A DNA stretch of 64,000 nt from Myxococcales bacterium (lineage in GTDB: Bacteria; Myxococcota_A; Polyangia; Polyangiales; Polyangiaceae). The position numbers were made by a program, and so were the translations under genes. The stretch is from NCBI GenBank assembly GCA_016191785.1, contig JACPVJ010000144.1, positions 21,726-85,725 of the forward strand. The letters run 5' to 3'. Below the pieces are notes generated by a model. The model was not told the origin of the DNA and ran no database searches. It saw only the letters and a list, made by a program, of their open reading frames with translations. Positions 27,832 through 36,617 of the stretch are shown here, one piece after another; the first letter of the stretch is position 1; every line of letters begins with the position of its first letter.

Positions 27832-28893
27832 TCAGACCTCGAAGCTCTTGAGCCGGATCGCTGCCGGGTCGGCCACGCCCAGCCCCAGCTCGCCGGCGGT
27901 CCGGATGTAGCGCGGCTCGCGCTTGCTGTCCTTCAGGCTCTTCAGGCCCTTGTCCTTGCGCAGCTGATCGACCAGCTGCCAGCCCACCGTGTCCATCGCC
28001 ACCGGGTCGGTGGCGACGAGTACCGCACCGTACGGCAGGCGCGTCTTCGGATCCTTGTCGAGCGGGCCCTTGTCGTACATCACCTTGAACGCATCGGCGA
28101 TGTGCAGGCGCACGCGACTGGTGACGATCGGGTGGTTGTAGAGCATGGCGATCTGCGGGCTCGCCAGGTGAGCGTGGTGGTCTTCCGGGTTGTTGATGGT
28201 GCCGTGGGTGATGTTCTTGAGCGCGCCGGTGTAGCCGCAGATCGAGTGATCTTTGACCTGCGTCATATCGATCACCGCCGTCGCCTCGAGCAGCTGCCGA
28301 CAGTACTTGGTGCCCACGCCCTGGTAGACCTTGAGCTCGCTCATCGGGTGGTCGTTGTTGTTGTGAGTGCCCGACCTCACGCCCGGCGGCAGCTTGAAGT
28401 TCTTGACGTTCACCCGGCAGCCCGAGAGGTAAGAGGGGTACTGCTCGAAGACCATGATCTTGTCGGCGGGCACGCCGAGGGCCATCACCGCCTCGACCAC
28501 CGGCAAGATCAGCTCGAAGTTCACCGCCATGGTGGCGCCCTTCTGACCGGCGATGCCGTTGGGCTTGATGGCGACCACATCGTCTTTGCTGATGAACCGC
28601 TTCATCGCCTCGACCAGGTTCGACGCGCCGGTCAGCTCCATCATCGCCTTCTCGAGCAGGCGCTTGGCCACGTCGGCCTTGGGCCAGAGCAGGTTCGCCT
28701 GCAGCGTCGACTCCGCGCCGCCCCTGGCCGCCACCTTCACGACTCGACCGGGCGCGTCCATCGGCAAGAACCCGCCGGGACGCGTCGCGATCAGCGGCGG
28801 CGCCGCGGCTTGGGCCTGGACGTCACCGTCGAGGGTCACAGCACCAGCGAGAGCAGAGGCGCCCGCGAGGAGCGCACGGCGGGTCAGGCTCAT
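27832..28893 (-). CDS. DUF362 protein with Tat-like signal
   Basis: The 353-residue product begins with a twin-arginine leader (SLTRRALLAG, then a hydrophobic stretch to about residue 28). The rest matches DUF362: VVAIKPNGIAG, AVIDMTQVKDH, GALKNITHGTIN and VATDPVAMDTVGWQLV. Some DUF362 members bind iron-sulfur clusters through adjacent ferredoxin domains, but no such Cys motif is seen here. The Tat leader suggests export of a folded, perhaps cofactor-bearing protein. Its ATG overlaps the stop of the upstream membrane protein (ATGA). Confidence 0.85.
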   Translation of the reverse strand: MSLTRRALLAGASALAGAVTLDGDVQAQAAAPPLIATRPGGFLPMDAPGRVVKVAARGGAESTLQANLLWPKADVAKRLLEKAMMELTGASNLVEAMKRFISKDDVVAIKPNGIAGQKGATMAVNFELILPVVEAVMALGVPADKIMVFEQYPSYLSGCRVNVKNFKLPPGVRSGTHNNNDHPMSELKVYQGVGTKYCRQLLEATAVIDMTQVKDHSICGYTGALKNITHGTINNPEDHHAHLASPQIAMLYNHPIVTSRVRLHIADAFKVMYDKGPLDKDPKTRLPYGAVLVATDPVAMDTVGWQLVDQLRKDKGLKSLKDSKREPRYIRTAGELGLGVADPAAIRLKSFEV

Positions 28894-30374
28894 GCCTCTC
28901 CGCTATCACGCGGGCTTTCCTCGGGCAAACTGGCGGTCTCCGGCGTGTCGCCCCTTTCGACGGGCGTCTCGGACGCGGGCTCATCAGGTGGGCCCGCGGC
29001 GCGGAACACCAGCAGCCCTGCGGCCACGGCGATCAGCGAGAGCGCGCCCCACCCCCAGAGGACACGCCGGCGGTCGTCGGGGAACCGCGAAGCGATCTGC
29101 ACGATGCCATCGCTGAAATCGCCACGCGGCGCCAGGGCCTCGTGCTGATCGCGGCGCTCTGCGACGCGCGTGCAGGGCTCGCCCTCCGGGAGCCGCGGGC
29201 CGTCGTACACCCCCCGGTAGACGTCGTCGGCGCTCGGCAGGTTGCCGTCGTGGTCGAGGCCGGTCTCGCACACCGGCCACGCGTCGACCAGCGACGAGCG
29301 GTAACGAGCCTGCTCGTAGGTGCGAGGGACCGCGTAGGCCAGCACCGCCAGGGCCGCGAGCAGAAAGACGGCGCGCGCTCCGTAGGGCGACGACGCCATC
29401 AGTTGGCGCAGGATCAGCGCGGTCCCGAGCGCACCGGCGGCGAACCAGAGCGCAACGGTCGGAGCTTGCGTCCCAGTCGCGCCGCGCACCGCCGCCGACA
29501 GCGCGCCCACCGAGGTCGAGGTCAGGAGCGCGTCCCAGGCGGGGAAGAGCGCGATCATGGCGAACACCAGGAGGGCCGCCGCGTTCCGGCTTCCGGTCCC
29601 CGCCCCCGTCGCTCGGGGAGGCCGGTGGTCGGGCTCGGACACTTCGGGCTCGGGCGCCTCGAGCTCGGCCGGCGGCGCCGACTCGACCGGCGCGCCGGCC
29701 GCCGCGCTGCGCACCCGCCGGGCCAGATCGACGAGCAAGAGGGCGAGCGCGATCTGGACCGCCAAGAGCGCGGTCCGGAGGGCCGTCGGCTGGGGACCGG
29801 TCGCCGACGTGAGCAGTCGATGCAGAGGAAACGCGGTGTCGATCAGAACGAAAGCGAAGCTCGCGCCGACCTCGGCGGGCGGCAGGCGGGCGCCGAGCGC
29901 AGCGGCCATGCGTGTGAGCGTCAGCCCCAGCGCGAAGAGGCCCGCGGCTCGCGCGACCGCCGCGAGAACCCACAGCTCGCGCGTCGAGATCGCCTCCGAG
30001 CTGCGGGCTCCCATGCCCAAGAGCAGCACCGAGCTGGCGAGGCCGACCAGGACGAACGAGAACATGGCCACCACCGCCGGGGTCACCGCCCGGGTGGAAG
30101 GCGGCACGCGCGTCACCCGCGCCAGGGCCACCACCAGCACCAGCGACACCAGCACGTAGAACAGCTGGTAGCCCGCGGACACGATCGTCATCACGACCAG
30201 CGCGGCCGGATCTTTGGCTGCAATCGCCGGGGCGATCTGCATGTTCTGCAGCTGCACCCCCACGCTCGCAAAGGTCAGGACCAGCCAGGCACCGATCAGC
30301 CACGAGAGGCCCGAGCGCACCGCCGACCAGCTCGCGGTGCGCTCGAGCTCTCGCCGTCCGCGCGCAGTGACCAT
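28890..30374 (-). CDS. Multi-pass membrane protein
   Basis: The start is the ATG at 30374, giving 494 residues with about nine hydrophobic helices in the first 400 residues. They are interrupted by an acidic, Pro-rich cytoplasmic loop (about residues 210-260), and a last helix lies at about 455-475 before a charged tail. No domain family is recognised. It overlaps the DUF362 gene by four bases, so the pair is co-translated and may form one envelope unit. It diverges from the small gene at 30548. Confidence 0.75.
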   Translation of the reverse strand: MVTARGRRELERTASWSAVRSGLSWLIGAWLVLTFASVGVQLQNMQIAPAIAAKDPAALVVMTIVSAGYQLFYVLVSLVLVVALARVTRVPPSTRAVTPAVVAMFSFVLVGLASSVLLLGMGARSSEAISTRELWVLAAVARAAGLFALGLTLTRMAAALGARLPPAEVGASFAFVLIDTAFPLHRLLTSATGPQPTALRTALLAVQIALALLLVDLARRVRSAAAGAPVESAPPAELEAPEPEVSEPDHRPPRATGAGTGSRNAAALLVFAMIALFPAWDALLTSTSVGALSAAVRGATGTQAPTVALWFAAGALGTALILRQLMASSPYGARAVFLLAALAVLAYAVPRTYEQARYRSSLVDAWPVCETGLDHDGNLPSADDVYRGVYDGPRLPEGEPCTRVAERRDQHEALAPRGDFSDGIVQIASRFPDDRRRVLWGWGALSLIAVAAGLLVFRAAGPPDEPASETPVERGDTPETASLPEESPRDSGEA

Positions 30375-30478
30375 GACGCTGGCATCATGGCCGAGGTCCG
30401 GTGGCGATCGCCATGGCGAAGCGTGGGTTCGCCAGCCCGCGCGGCCGGGCACGAGGGCGTTTTCCCCTGCTCTTGCCC

Positions 30479-30494
30479 TGGCACGGCCTTCGCA
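30479..30494 (+). promoter_or_regulatory. Candidate sigma-54 (-24/-12) promoter
   Basis: TGGCAC, 5 bases, TCGCA: the invariant GG and GC doublets have the canonical 10-base gap and only one position differs from TGGCAC-N5-TTGCA. Transcription would start near 30505, about 43 bases ahead of ATG 30548. Sigma-54 promoters are frequent in myxobacteria, but no enhancer site was identified. Confidence 0.4.
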
Positions 30495-30533
30495 AACCTC
30501 GCGCTCGAGGCCACGGCAGGTCGCCGGAGCCAT

Positions 30534-30540
30534 GGAGGAG
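30534..30540 (+). promoter_or_regulatory. Shine-Dalgarno for the 78-residue protein
   Basis: GGAGGAG lies 7 bases ahead of ATG 30548 and fixes the start of this short gene within a longer open frame. Confidence 0.65.
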
Positions 30541-30547
30541 ACGGAAC

Positions 30548-30784
30548 ATGCAAGACGGAAAACTGAAGGTCGCTTACGTCATCACTCAACGCAACGGGAA
30601 GAACCACTGGACGCGCATCGGCGTCGGGTTCGTGAACCGTGACGGGTCGATCAACATCAAGCTCGAGGCCGTGCCCGTCTCGGGCGAGCTCCAGATCCGG
30701 GATCAGGTCCCGCGCGAGAGCAACCTCACGCTGCTCGGGCGCGACAGCACCAAGAACGGCCAGGCCGTAGCCGAGCTGGGGTGA
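30548..30784 (+). CDS. Small conserved protein
   Basis: The 78-residue product contains HWTRIGVGFVNRDGSINIKL followed by GELQIRD. This resembles a small widespread bacterial family (WxRIGxAFxNxDGSxxxxLDAxP-type) whose function is unknown; it is probably a single five-stranded beta domain. Its stop overlaps the next gene's GTG (GTGA). Regulation by sigma-54 is possible from the site at 30479-30494. Confidence 0.75.
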   Translation: MQDGKLKVAYVITQRNGKNHWTRIGVGFVNRDGSINIKLEAVPVSGELQIRDQVPRESNLTLLGRDSTKNGQAVAELG

Positions 30785-31314
30785 CGGTCATGGCGACCCC
30801 GGAACACGAGACAGCTGCCAGCGCCCGGAGCCCCTGGTTCCCCGTGGCGCTGAAGGTCGCCGGCATCGCGGCGCTCATGACCGGGCTCGCTGGCATCGGC
30901 GCGGCGTCGATGATCCTGGGCGACGGCGGCGTGGCCGTTGCCCGGGGTGCCGCTCCGAGCGCGGCCAGCGCCGAACCCGAGCCCGAACCGCCGACTCCGG
31001 CGCGCGTCGCAGCCGATCGGGCGCGAGCCCCGAGCGCGGCCGTGACCGCCGACGGCAAGGTGATCTTGAACCTGGCGGAGGCGGACGACCTCCGTCGCCT
31101 CCCCGGGGTCGGCAAGCGTCGCGCCGAGGCGATCATCGAGCTGCGCGGGCGGCTCAAGCGCTTCCGGCGGGTGTCGGACCTCTTGCGCGTCCGCGGTCTG
31201 GGCGTGCGCGCGCTCCGGCGCATCACTCCGCTGGTGGTGCTCGACCCGCCGCCGAACGGGGTGGACGCGGGCGCGGACGCGGGCGGCGGCGCCGACGCCG
31301 GCGGTGGACGGTAG
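30781..31314 (+). CDS. ComEA-like helix-hairpin-helix protein
   Basis: The product has 177 residues from GTG 30781 (or 174 from ATG 30790). A single N-terminal hydrophobic segment (about 22-47) anchors or exports it. An Ala/Pro/Glu linker precedes two helix-hairpin-helix motifs (about 95-155) with LNLAEADDLRRLPGVGKRRA and VSDLLRVRGLGVRAL, the layout of ComEA, the DNA receptor of natural competence. A Gly/Asp/Ala tail ends the protein. Periplasmic DNA binding is likely. Whether it serves DNA uptake is unknown; no other competence genes except a CinA-N-like protein occur in the window. Confidence 0.85.
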   Translation: MTVMATPEHETAASARSPWFPVALKVAGIAALMTGLAGIGAASMILGDGGVAVARGAAPSAASAEPEPEPPTPARVAADRARAPSAAVTADGKVILNLAEADDLRRLPGVGKRRAEAIIELRGRLKRFRRVSDLLRVRGLGVRALRRITPLVVLDPPPNGVDAGADAGGGADAGGGR

Positions 31315-31340
31315 TCCCCATCTGGAATAGAGAGCCGAAA

Positions 31341-32243
31341 ATCCCCACCCGGCGCCGACACCGCTTCGATCGCCCGATTGCGCTCGCCGCGATCGGTGTC
31401 GGTGCCTGCGCCGGCCAACCCGCCCCCGCCGAGGGGCCCGATCCGGCGCGGGCGGGGCCGGGCGCGCCGCCCCCTCTGCCGGCGGTCGACGCCGGCCCAC
31501 CGCCCGCTACCGATGGCGGGGGCGGCGCCGCGGGCGACGCGGCGGCCAGCACACGCTGCCCGTCCGACATGCTGCACGTCGCCCGCGACTTCTGCACCAA
31601 GGTCGATCGGCAGTGTCTGAAGAGCGAGTACGACAAGGCGAACCACATCACCATCTGCCACCGGTTCAAGCCCGGCAGCACCCAGTGCGTCGGCCCGCGC
31701 TCGGCCCTCGACTTCTGCATCGATCGCTACGAGTACCCGAACGAGAAAGGGGCGCACCCGCCGGTGATGGTCAGCTTCTACGACGCGAGTGGCCTGTGCG
31801 CGGCGAAGGGCAAGCGCCTCTGTTACGAGAGCGAGTGGACGGCGGCGTGCGAAGGCCCCGAACAGCTGCCCTTCCCCTACGGCTGGGAGCGCTCGGCCGA
31901 GAAGTGCAATTTCGACAACGCCTGGGTCGACCCGAGCTTGAAGAAGATATACTCCGACGATCCGAGCGTGCGCGATGCCGAGCTCGCTCGGCTCGATCGC
32001 AGCGTGCCGAGCGGTGAGAAGGCGGGCTGCGTCAGCGGCGACGGCGTGCACGACCTGACCGGCAACGTGGACGAGTGGGTGCTGGCCGATCGAGACCGCC
32101 CCGAGGAGAAGGGTCGCTTCACCGCCTTGAAGGGCGGCGCGTGGGGACACGTCCGCAACGCCTGTCGACCGGTGACGACCAGTCACGAGCCCGAGTTCAC
32201 GTACTACTTCGTCAGCTTTCGCTGCTGCCGCGATCCAGGGTGA
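31341..32243 (+). CDS. SUMF1/FGE-like lipoprotein with no canonical start codon
   Basis: Downstream of ATG 31569 lies a formylglycine-generating-enzyme-like (SUMF1) domain: CIDRYEYPNEKG, KRLCYESEWTAACEG, GVHDLTGNVDEWV, FTALKGGAWGH and FRCCRDPG. The frame stays open upstream and encodes a perfect lipoprotein leader: a basic segment TRRRHRFDR, the hydrophobic PIALAAIGVGAC lipobox, and a Pro/Ala/Gly linker. Yet no ATG, GTG or TTG occurs in this frame upstream of ATG 31569, at least back to 31140. The best-placed codon is ATC 31341, after a purine-rich stretch; ATT 31377 is possible. The interval drawn assumes ATC 31341. Starting at 31569 would delete the signal. The function is probably domain-level adaptor or enzyme in the envelope. 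Confidence 0.7.
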   Translation: MPTRRRHRFDRPIALAAIGVGACAGQPAPAEGPDPARAGPGAPPPLPAVDAGPPPATDGGGGAAGDAAASTRCPSDMLHVARDFCTKVDRQCLKSEYDKANHITICHRFKPGSTQCVGPRSALDFCIDRYEYPNEKGAHPPVMVSFYDASGLCAAKGKRLCYESEWTAACEGPEQLPFPYGWERSAEKCNFDNAWVDPSLKKIYSDDPSVRDAELARLDRSVPSGEKAGCVSGDGVHDLTGNVDEWVLADRDRPEEKGRFTALKGGAWGHVRNACRPVTTSHEPEFTYYFVSFRCCRDPG

Positions 32244-32852
32244 CCGCCGCGCCGAGCGCCCGGAGCAGCGGCTCGATCGCCGCGCGCCGCAGCTTGAACT
32301 GCGCGCGATTGGCGACCAGCAGGCTGGAGACTTCGGCGACGACCTCGCGCTCTTCCAGGTCGTTCTCGACCAGCGTCGTCCCGGTCTCGACCAGATCGAC
32401 GATCAGGTGAGCGAGGCCCACCAGCGGCGCGAGCTCGACCGACCCCTGCACGTAGATGATCTCGGCCTGGACCCCCGCCTTTGCGAAATGCGCCGCCGCG
32501 GTGTGCGCATACTTGGTGGCCACCCGCGGCACGGCAGGTATCTCGGCGCCCCGGGGCGCGGCGACCACCATGCGACAGCGGCCGATGCCGAGATCGAGCG
32601 GCTGGTAGAGGTCGTAGCGGCGCTCGAACAGAACGTCGCGCCCGCTCACCCCCAGGTCGGCCGCGCCGAACTCGACATAGGTGGGCACGTCGTCCGGTTT
32701 GAGCAACAAGAACCTGAGTGAGCCGTCGGCGCTATCTCGCACCAGCCGGCGGTCGTCCGCCAAGATGCACGAGGCGTCGATCGACGCACGAGCGAACAGC
32801 GCCGCCAGCTGCTTGGTGACGCGACCCTTGGGGATCGCGACGGTGAGCGGTC

Positions 32853-32856
<4 letters not shown>
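32212..32856 (-). CDS. hisG: ATP phosphoribosyltransferase, short form
   Basis: The GTG at 32856 gives 214 residues, the length of the short HisG class. Typical motifs are VAIPKGRV at the N-terminus, the DLGVSGRDVL turn, and the PRPP loop region containing EGTGTT-like DLVETGTTLVEND. The enzyme condenses ATP and PRPP in the first step of histidine synthesis. Short HisG normally needs a HisZ partner, and none is in the window. Its start overlaps the murA stop (GTGA), and its 3' end runs 32 bp into the convergent SUMF1-like gene. Confidence 0.95.
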
Positions 32857-34121
<1,265 letters not shown>

Positions 34122-34218
34122 GACTGCGTCGTCGCCTACGCTCGGCACGCCGAAAGGGCAAGGAAAAAGCCCGCGGGTCAGTCGCCCGAATCCGCGCTAC
34201 GCTCGGTCGCCGCTGGCC

Positions 34219-36570
34219 ATGAGCCAAGACGAACCGCGCGACCTCGACTCCACCATGGGCATGACGCCCTGGTCGACGCCATCCGCGTCCGGCGAGCACG
34301 TGATCTTGAGCGGGCGCTACGAGATCCGCGGGCTGCTCGGCTCGGGCGGCATGGGCAGCGTGTACCGCGCGTTCGATCGGGAGCTCGAAGAGCTGGTCGC
34401 GCTCAAGACGCTGCGCTCGGACGCCGTGTCTTCGCCGCGCACGCTCGAGCGTTTTCGTCGCGAGGTGAAGCTGGCACGGCGGGTCACGCACCCCAACGTC
34501 GCCCGAACCTTCGACATCGGCGAGGACGGCAGCGAGAAGTTTCTCACGATGGAGTACGTGGAGGGCGAGTCCCTGGCGGCGCTGCTCGCCCGCGAGGGGC
34601 GACTGCCGCCCGCGCGAGCCACCAGCATCGCCCTCGCGGTGTGCGCGGGGCTCGCTGCAGCCCACGGCGCCGGCGTCGTGCACCGGGACCTGAAGCCAGA
34701 GAACGTACTGATCGAGACGTCGGGGCGGGTGGTGATCACCGACTTCGGCATCGCTTGCGCGCGGGTCGATGCAGCCGACAGCCGCGCCACTGCTGGCGCG
34801 GTGGTGGGCACGCCCGCCTACATGGCCCCCGAGCAGGTCGAGGCGCAGCCGGACATCGACGCCCGCGCCGACATCTACGCTCTCGGGATCTTGCTCTACG
34901 AAATGCTCACCGGCGCGATGCCGTTCACGGGAACCTCGCCCTATGCCATCGCTTCCGCGCGGCTCACGCTGGACGCGCCGGATCCGCGTCACGTTCGCGC
35001 TGACCTGCCCGACGCCCTCTGCCGCGTGGTGATGCGGTGCATGGCGCGGCACCGCCACGAACGCTATGCCAAGGTCGAGCTGGTCTCGGCAGACCTCAGC
35101 GCCGGCGCCCCCACGCAGTACGACGAGCTGCACGTCTCGCGTCCCTCGGGGGCGTGGCGGCCCCCGAACCCCGCGGCCGCCACGAGGCCCGGCGACAAGA
35201 CCGTGGCGGTGCTGCCGTTCCGAAACGCCGGACCGCCCGAGGACGAGTACCTGGCCGACGGCCTGACCGAAGATCTGATCGACACCCTCAGCATGTCGCC
35301 GGGGCTCAAGGTGCGCCCGCGATCCAGCGTGCTCGGCCTGGTCGGCAAGGACCCACGCGAGGTCGGCGGCGCCCTCGGCGTACAGGTGGTGGTCGACGGC
35401 TCGGTGCGGCGCGCGGGCGGCGCGCTCCGGATCTCGACGCGGCTGATCGGTGTTTCCGACGGTTTTCAGCTCTGGGCGAAGCGCTTCGATCGTCCCGCAG
35501 CCGACGCGCTGGTGATCAGCGACGAGGCGGCCCACGCCATCGCCGCGGCGCTCGGCGTGGACCCCGCCGCGCGACTACGCGAAGCGCCCAGCGACGCCAG
35601 CGCCGTGGACCTCTACCTGCGCGGCAAGCACGAGCTGCGGCGGATCTGGCGCGAGCCGGTACGGCGCGCGGTCGAGCTGTTCGAGCAGGCGCATCGCCGG
35701 GCGCCCGGGGACGCGACCCTGCTCGGCGCGTACGCCCGGGCCCGGGCACGGCTCTGGTACTACGACGGCGGCGCGGCCGAAGCGCGCGAGGCGCGTGAGC
35801 TGGCCGAACGCGCGCTGACCCTGGCGCCGGACCGAGGCGAGAGCTGGCTCGCGCTGGCCTCGGTCCGGTGGGTCGAGCAAGACGTCGCCGCCGCGGCGCA
35901 GCTCTTGGCGCAAGCGCTCCGTCGCTCGCCGCAGCTGGCGGAAGCCCACGAGCTGTGGGCCGAGGTCGCCCTCGAGGCCCACGACCCCGCCGAGGCGCTG
36001 GCGCGCTACCGCGTCGCGCTGGCGCTCGATCCCGATCTGCGCTGTCGCTATCACATGGCGCGGCTCCACGCTTACGCCGGGCGCTGGGGCGAGGTCGACG
36101 CGCTCGAGAGCGTTCCCGCCGAAGACGAGCAGACCCGGACGTTGCAGGTCGCGTCCCGCGTGAGGCTCGCGCTCTGGAGCCCCGACGCCAAGCAGCGCAT
36201 CGGGGACATCACCCCGCCCGAGTCGGCCGAGGACTTGCTTCCTGTGCAGTACGCACGGGCAGGCCTCTCGGTGATCGCCACGGGCACCGTGTCGAGCGAG
36301 GTCCGCGCGTTCATGGACGCTCAGTTCGCTCAGCGCGACCAAGCGCCGCGCCTCGCGACGTTCAAGCACATGCTGGCCACCGAGTTGAACGCCTTCGTGG
36401 GCGACCCGCCGGCCGCGCTGCGCCAGCTCGAGTCGGCGGTGAGCGCGGGGCTCACGGACCAGAACTGGGTCGAGCGCTGCCCGGTCCTCGGACCCTTGGC
36501 CAAGCGGGCCGAATTCGAGCGCCTTTCGGCCGTGGTCCGCGAACGGGCCGAGCGAGTGCGCGCTGCCTGA
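34219..36570 (+). CDS. Ser/Thr kinase fused to TolB-like and TPR regions
   Basis: The ATG at 34219 gives 783 residues. The kinase domain (about 30-300) is complete: GSGGMGSVY, K63 in VALK, HRDLKPEN (Asp157), DFG (Asp175) and YMAPEQ. Residues about 325-425 match the TolB-like/FlgO-type domain seen in kinases and adenylate cyclases (TVAVLPFRNAG, ADGLTEDLIDTLS, VDGSVRRAGGALRI). From about 450 the protein is a string of tetratricopeptide-like helices (for example ARELAERALTLAPDRGESWLALASVRW). No membrane segment occurs between kinase and TPRs, so the protein may be wholly cytoplasmic. The fusion is common in Myxococcota and Acidobacteria; the ligand is unknown. Confidence 0.92.
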   Translation: MSQDEPRDLDSTMGMTPWSTPSASGEHVILSGRYEIRGLLGSGGMGSVYRAFDRELEELVALKTLRSDAVSSPRTLERFRREVKLARRVTHPNVARTFDIGEDGSEKFLTMEYVEGESLAALLAREGRLPPARATSIALAVCAGLAAAHGAGVVHRDLKPENVLIETSGRVVITDFGIACARVDAADSRATAGAVVGTPAYMAPEQVEAQPDIDARADIYALGILLYEMLTGAMPFTGTSPYAIASARLTLDAPDPRHVRADLPDALCRVVMRCMARHRHERYAKVELVSADLSAGAPTQYDELHVSRPSGAWRPPNPAAATRPGDKTVAVLPFRNAGPPEDEYLADGLTEDLIDTLSMSPGLKVRPRSSVLGLVGKDPREVGGALGVQVVVDGSVRRAGGALRISTRLIGVSDGFQLWAKRFDRPAADALVISDEAAHAIAAALGVDPAARLREAPSDASAVDLYLRGKHELRRIWREPVRRAVELFEQAHRRAPGDATLLGAYARARARLWYYDGGAAEAREARELAERALTLAPDRGESWLALASVRWVEQDVAAAAQLLAQALRRSPQLAEAHELWAEVALEAHDPAEALARYRVALALDPDLRCRYHMARLHAYAGRWGEVDALESVPAEDEQTRTLQVASRVRLALWSPDAKQRIGDITPPESAEDLLPVQYARAGLSVIATGTVSSEVRAFMDAQFAQRDQAPRLATFKHMLATELNAFVGDPPAALRQLESAVSAGLTDQNWVERCPVLGPLAKRAEFERLSAVVRERAERVRAA

Positions 36571-36579
36571 TTTTTTCTT

Positions 36580-36600
36580 TCGGCCTCCGGCGGAGGCCGA
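36580..36600. repeat. Intergenic hairpin between kinase and TSP3/OmpA-like gene
   Basis: A perfect 9-bp inverted repeat (TCGGCCTCC / GGAGGCCGA, 3-base loop) lies 10 bases after the kinase stop. A T-run (TTTTTTCTTT) precedes it on plus rather than following, so it is not a standard intrinsic terminator for the kinase. It may separate expression of the two genes or block the ribosome. Confidence 0.45.
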
Positions 36601-36603
36601 GAC

Positions 36604-36609
36604 TAGTCT
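36604..36609 (+). promoter_or_regulatory. Possible -10 box for a leaderless transcript
   Basis: TAGTCT is followed by 8 bases and ATG 36618, matching the arrangement at 12015 and 23178. Confidence 0.3.
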
Positions 36610-36617
36610 TGCCGACC

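Noticed and set aside
36571..36600. An intrinsic terminator after the kinase gene
   Set aside because: The T-run precedes the hairpin on plus and corresponds to A residues on minus, so neither strand has hairpin plus U-tract.
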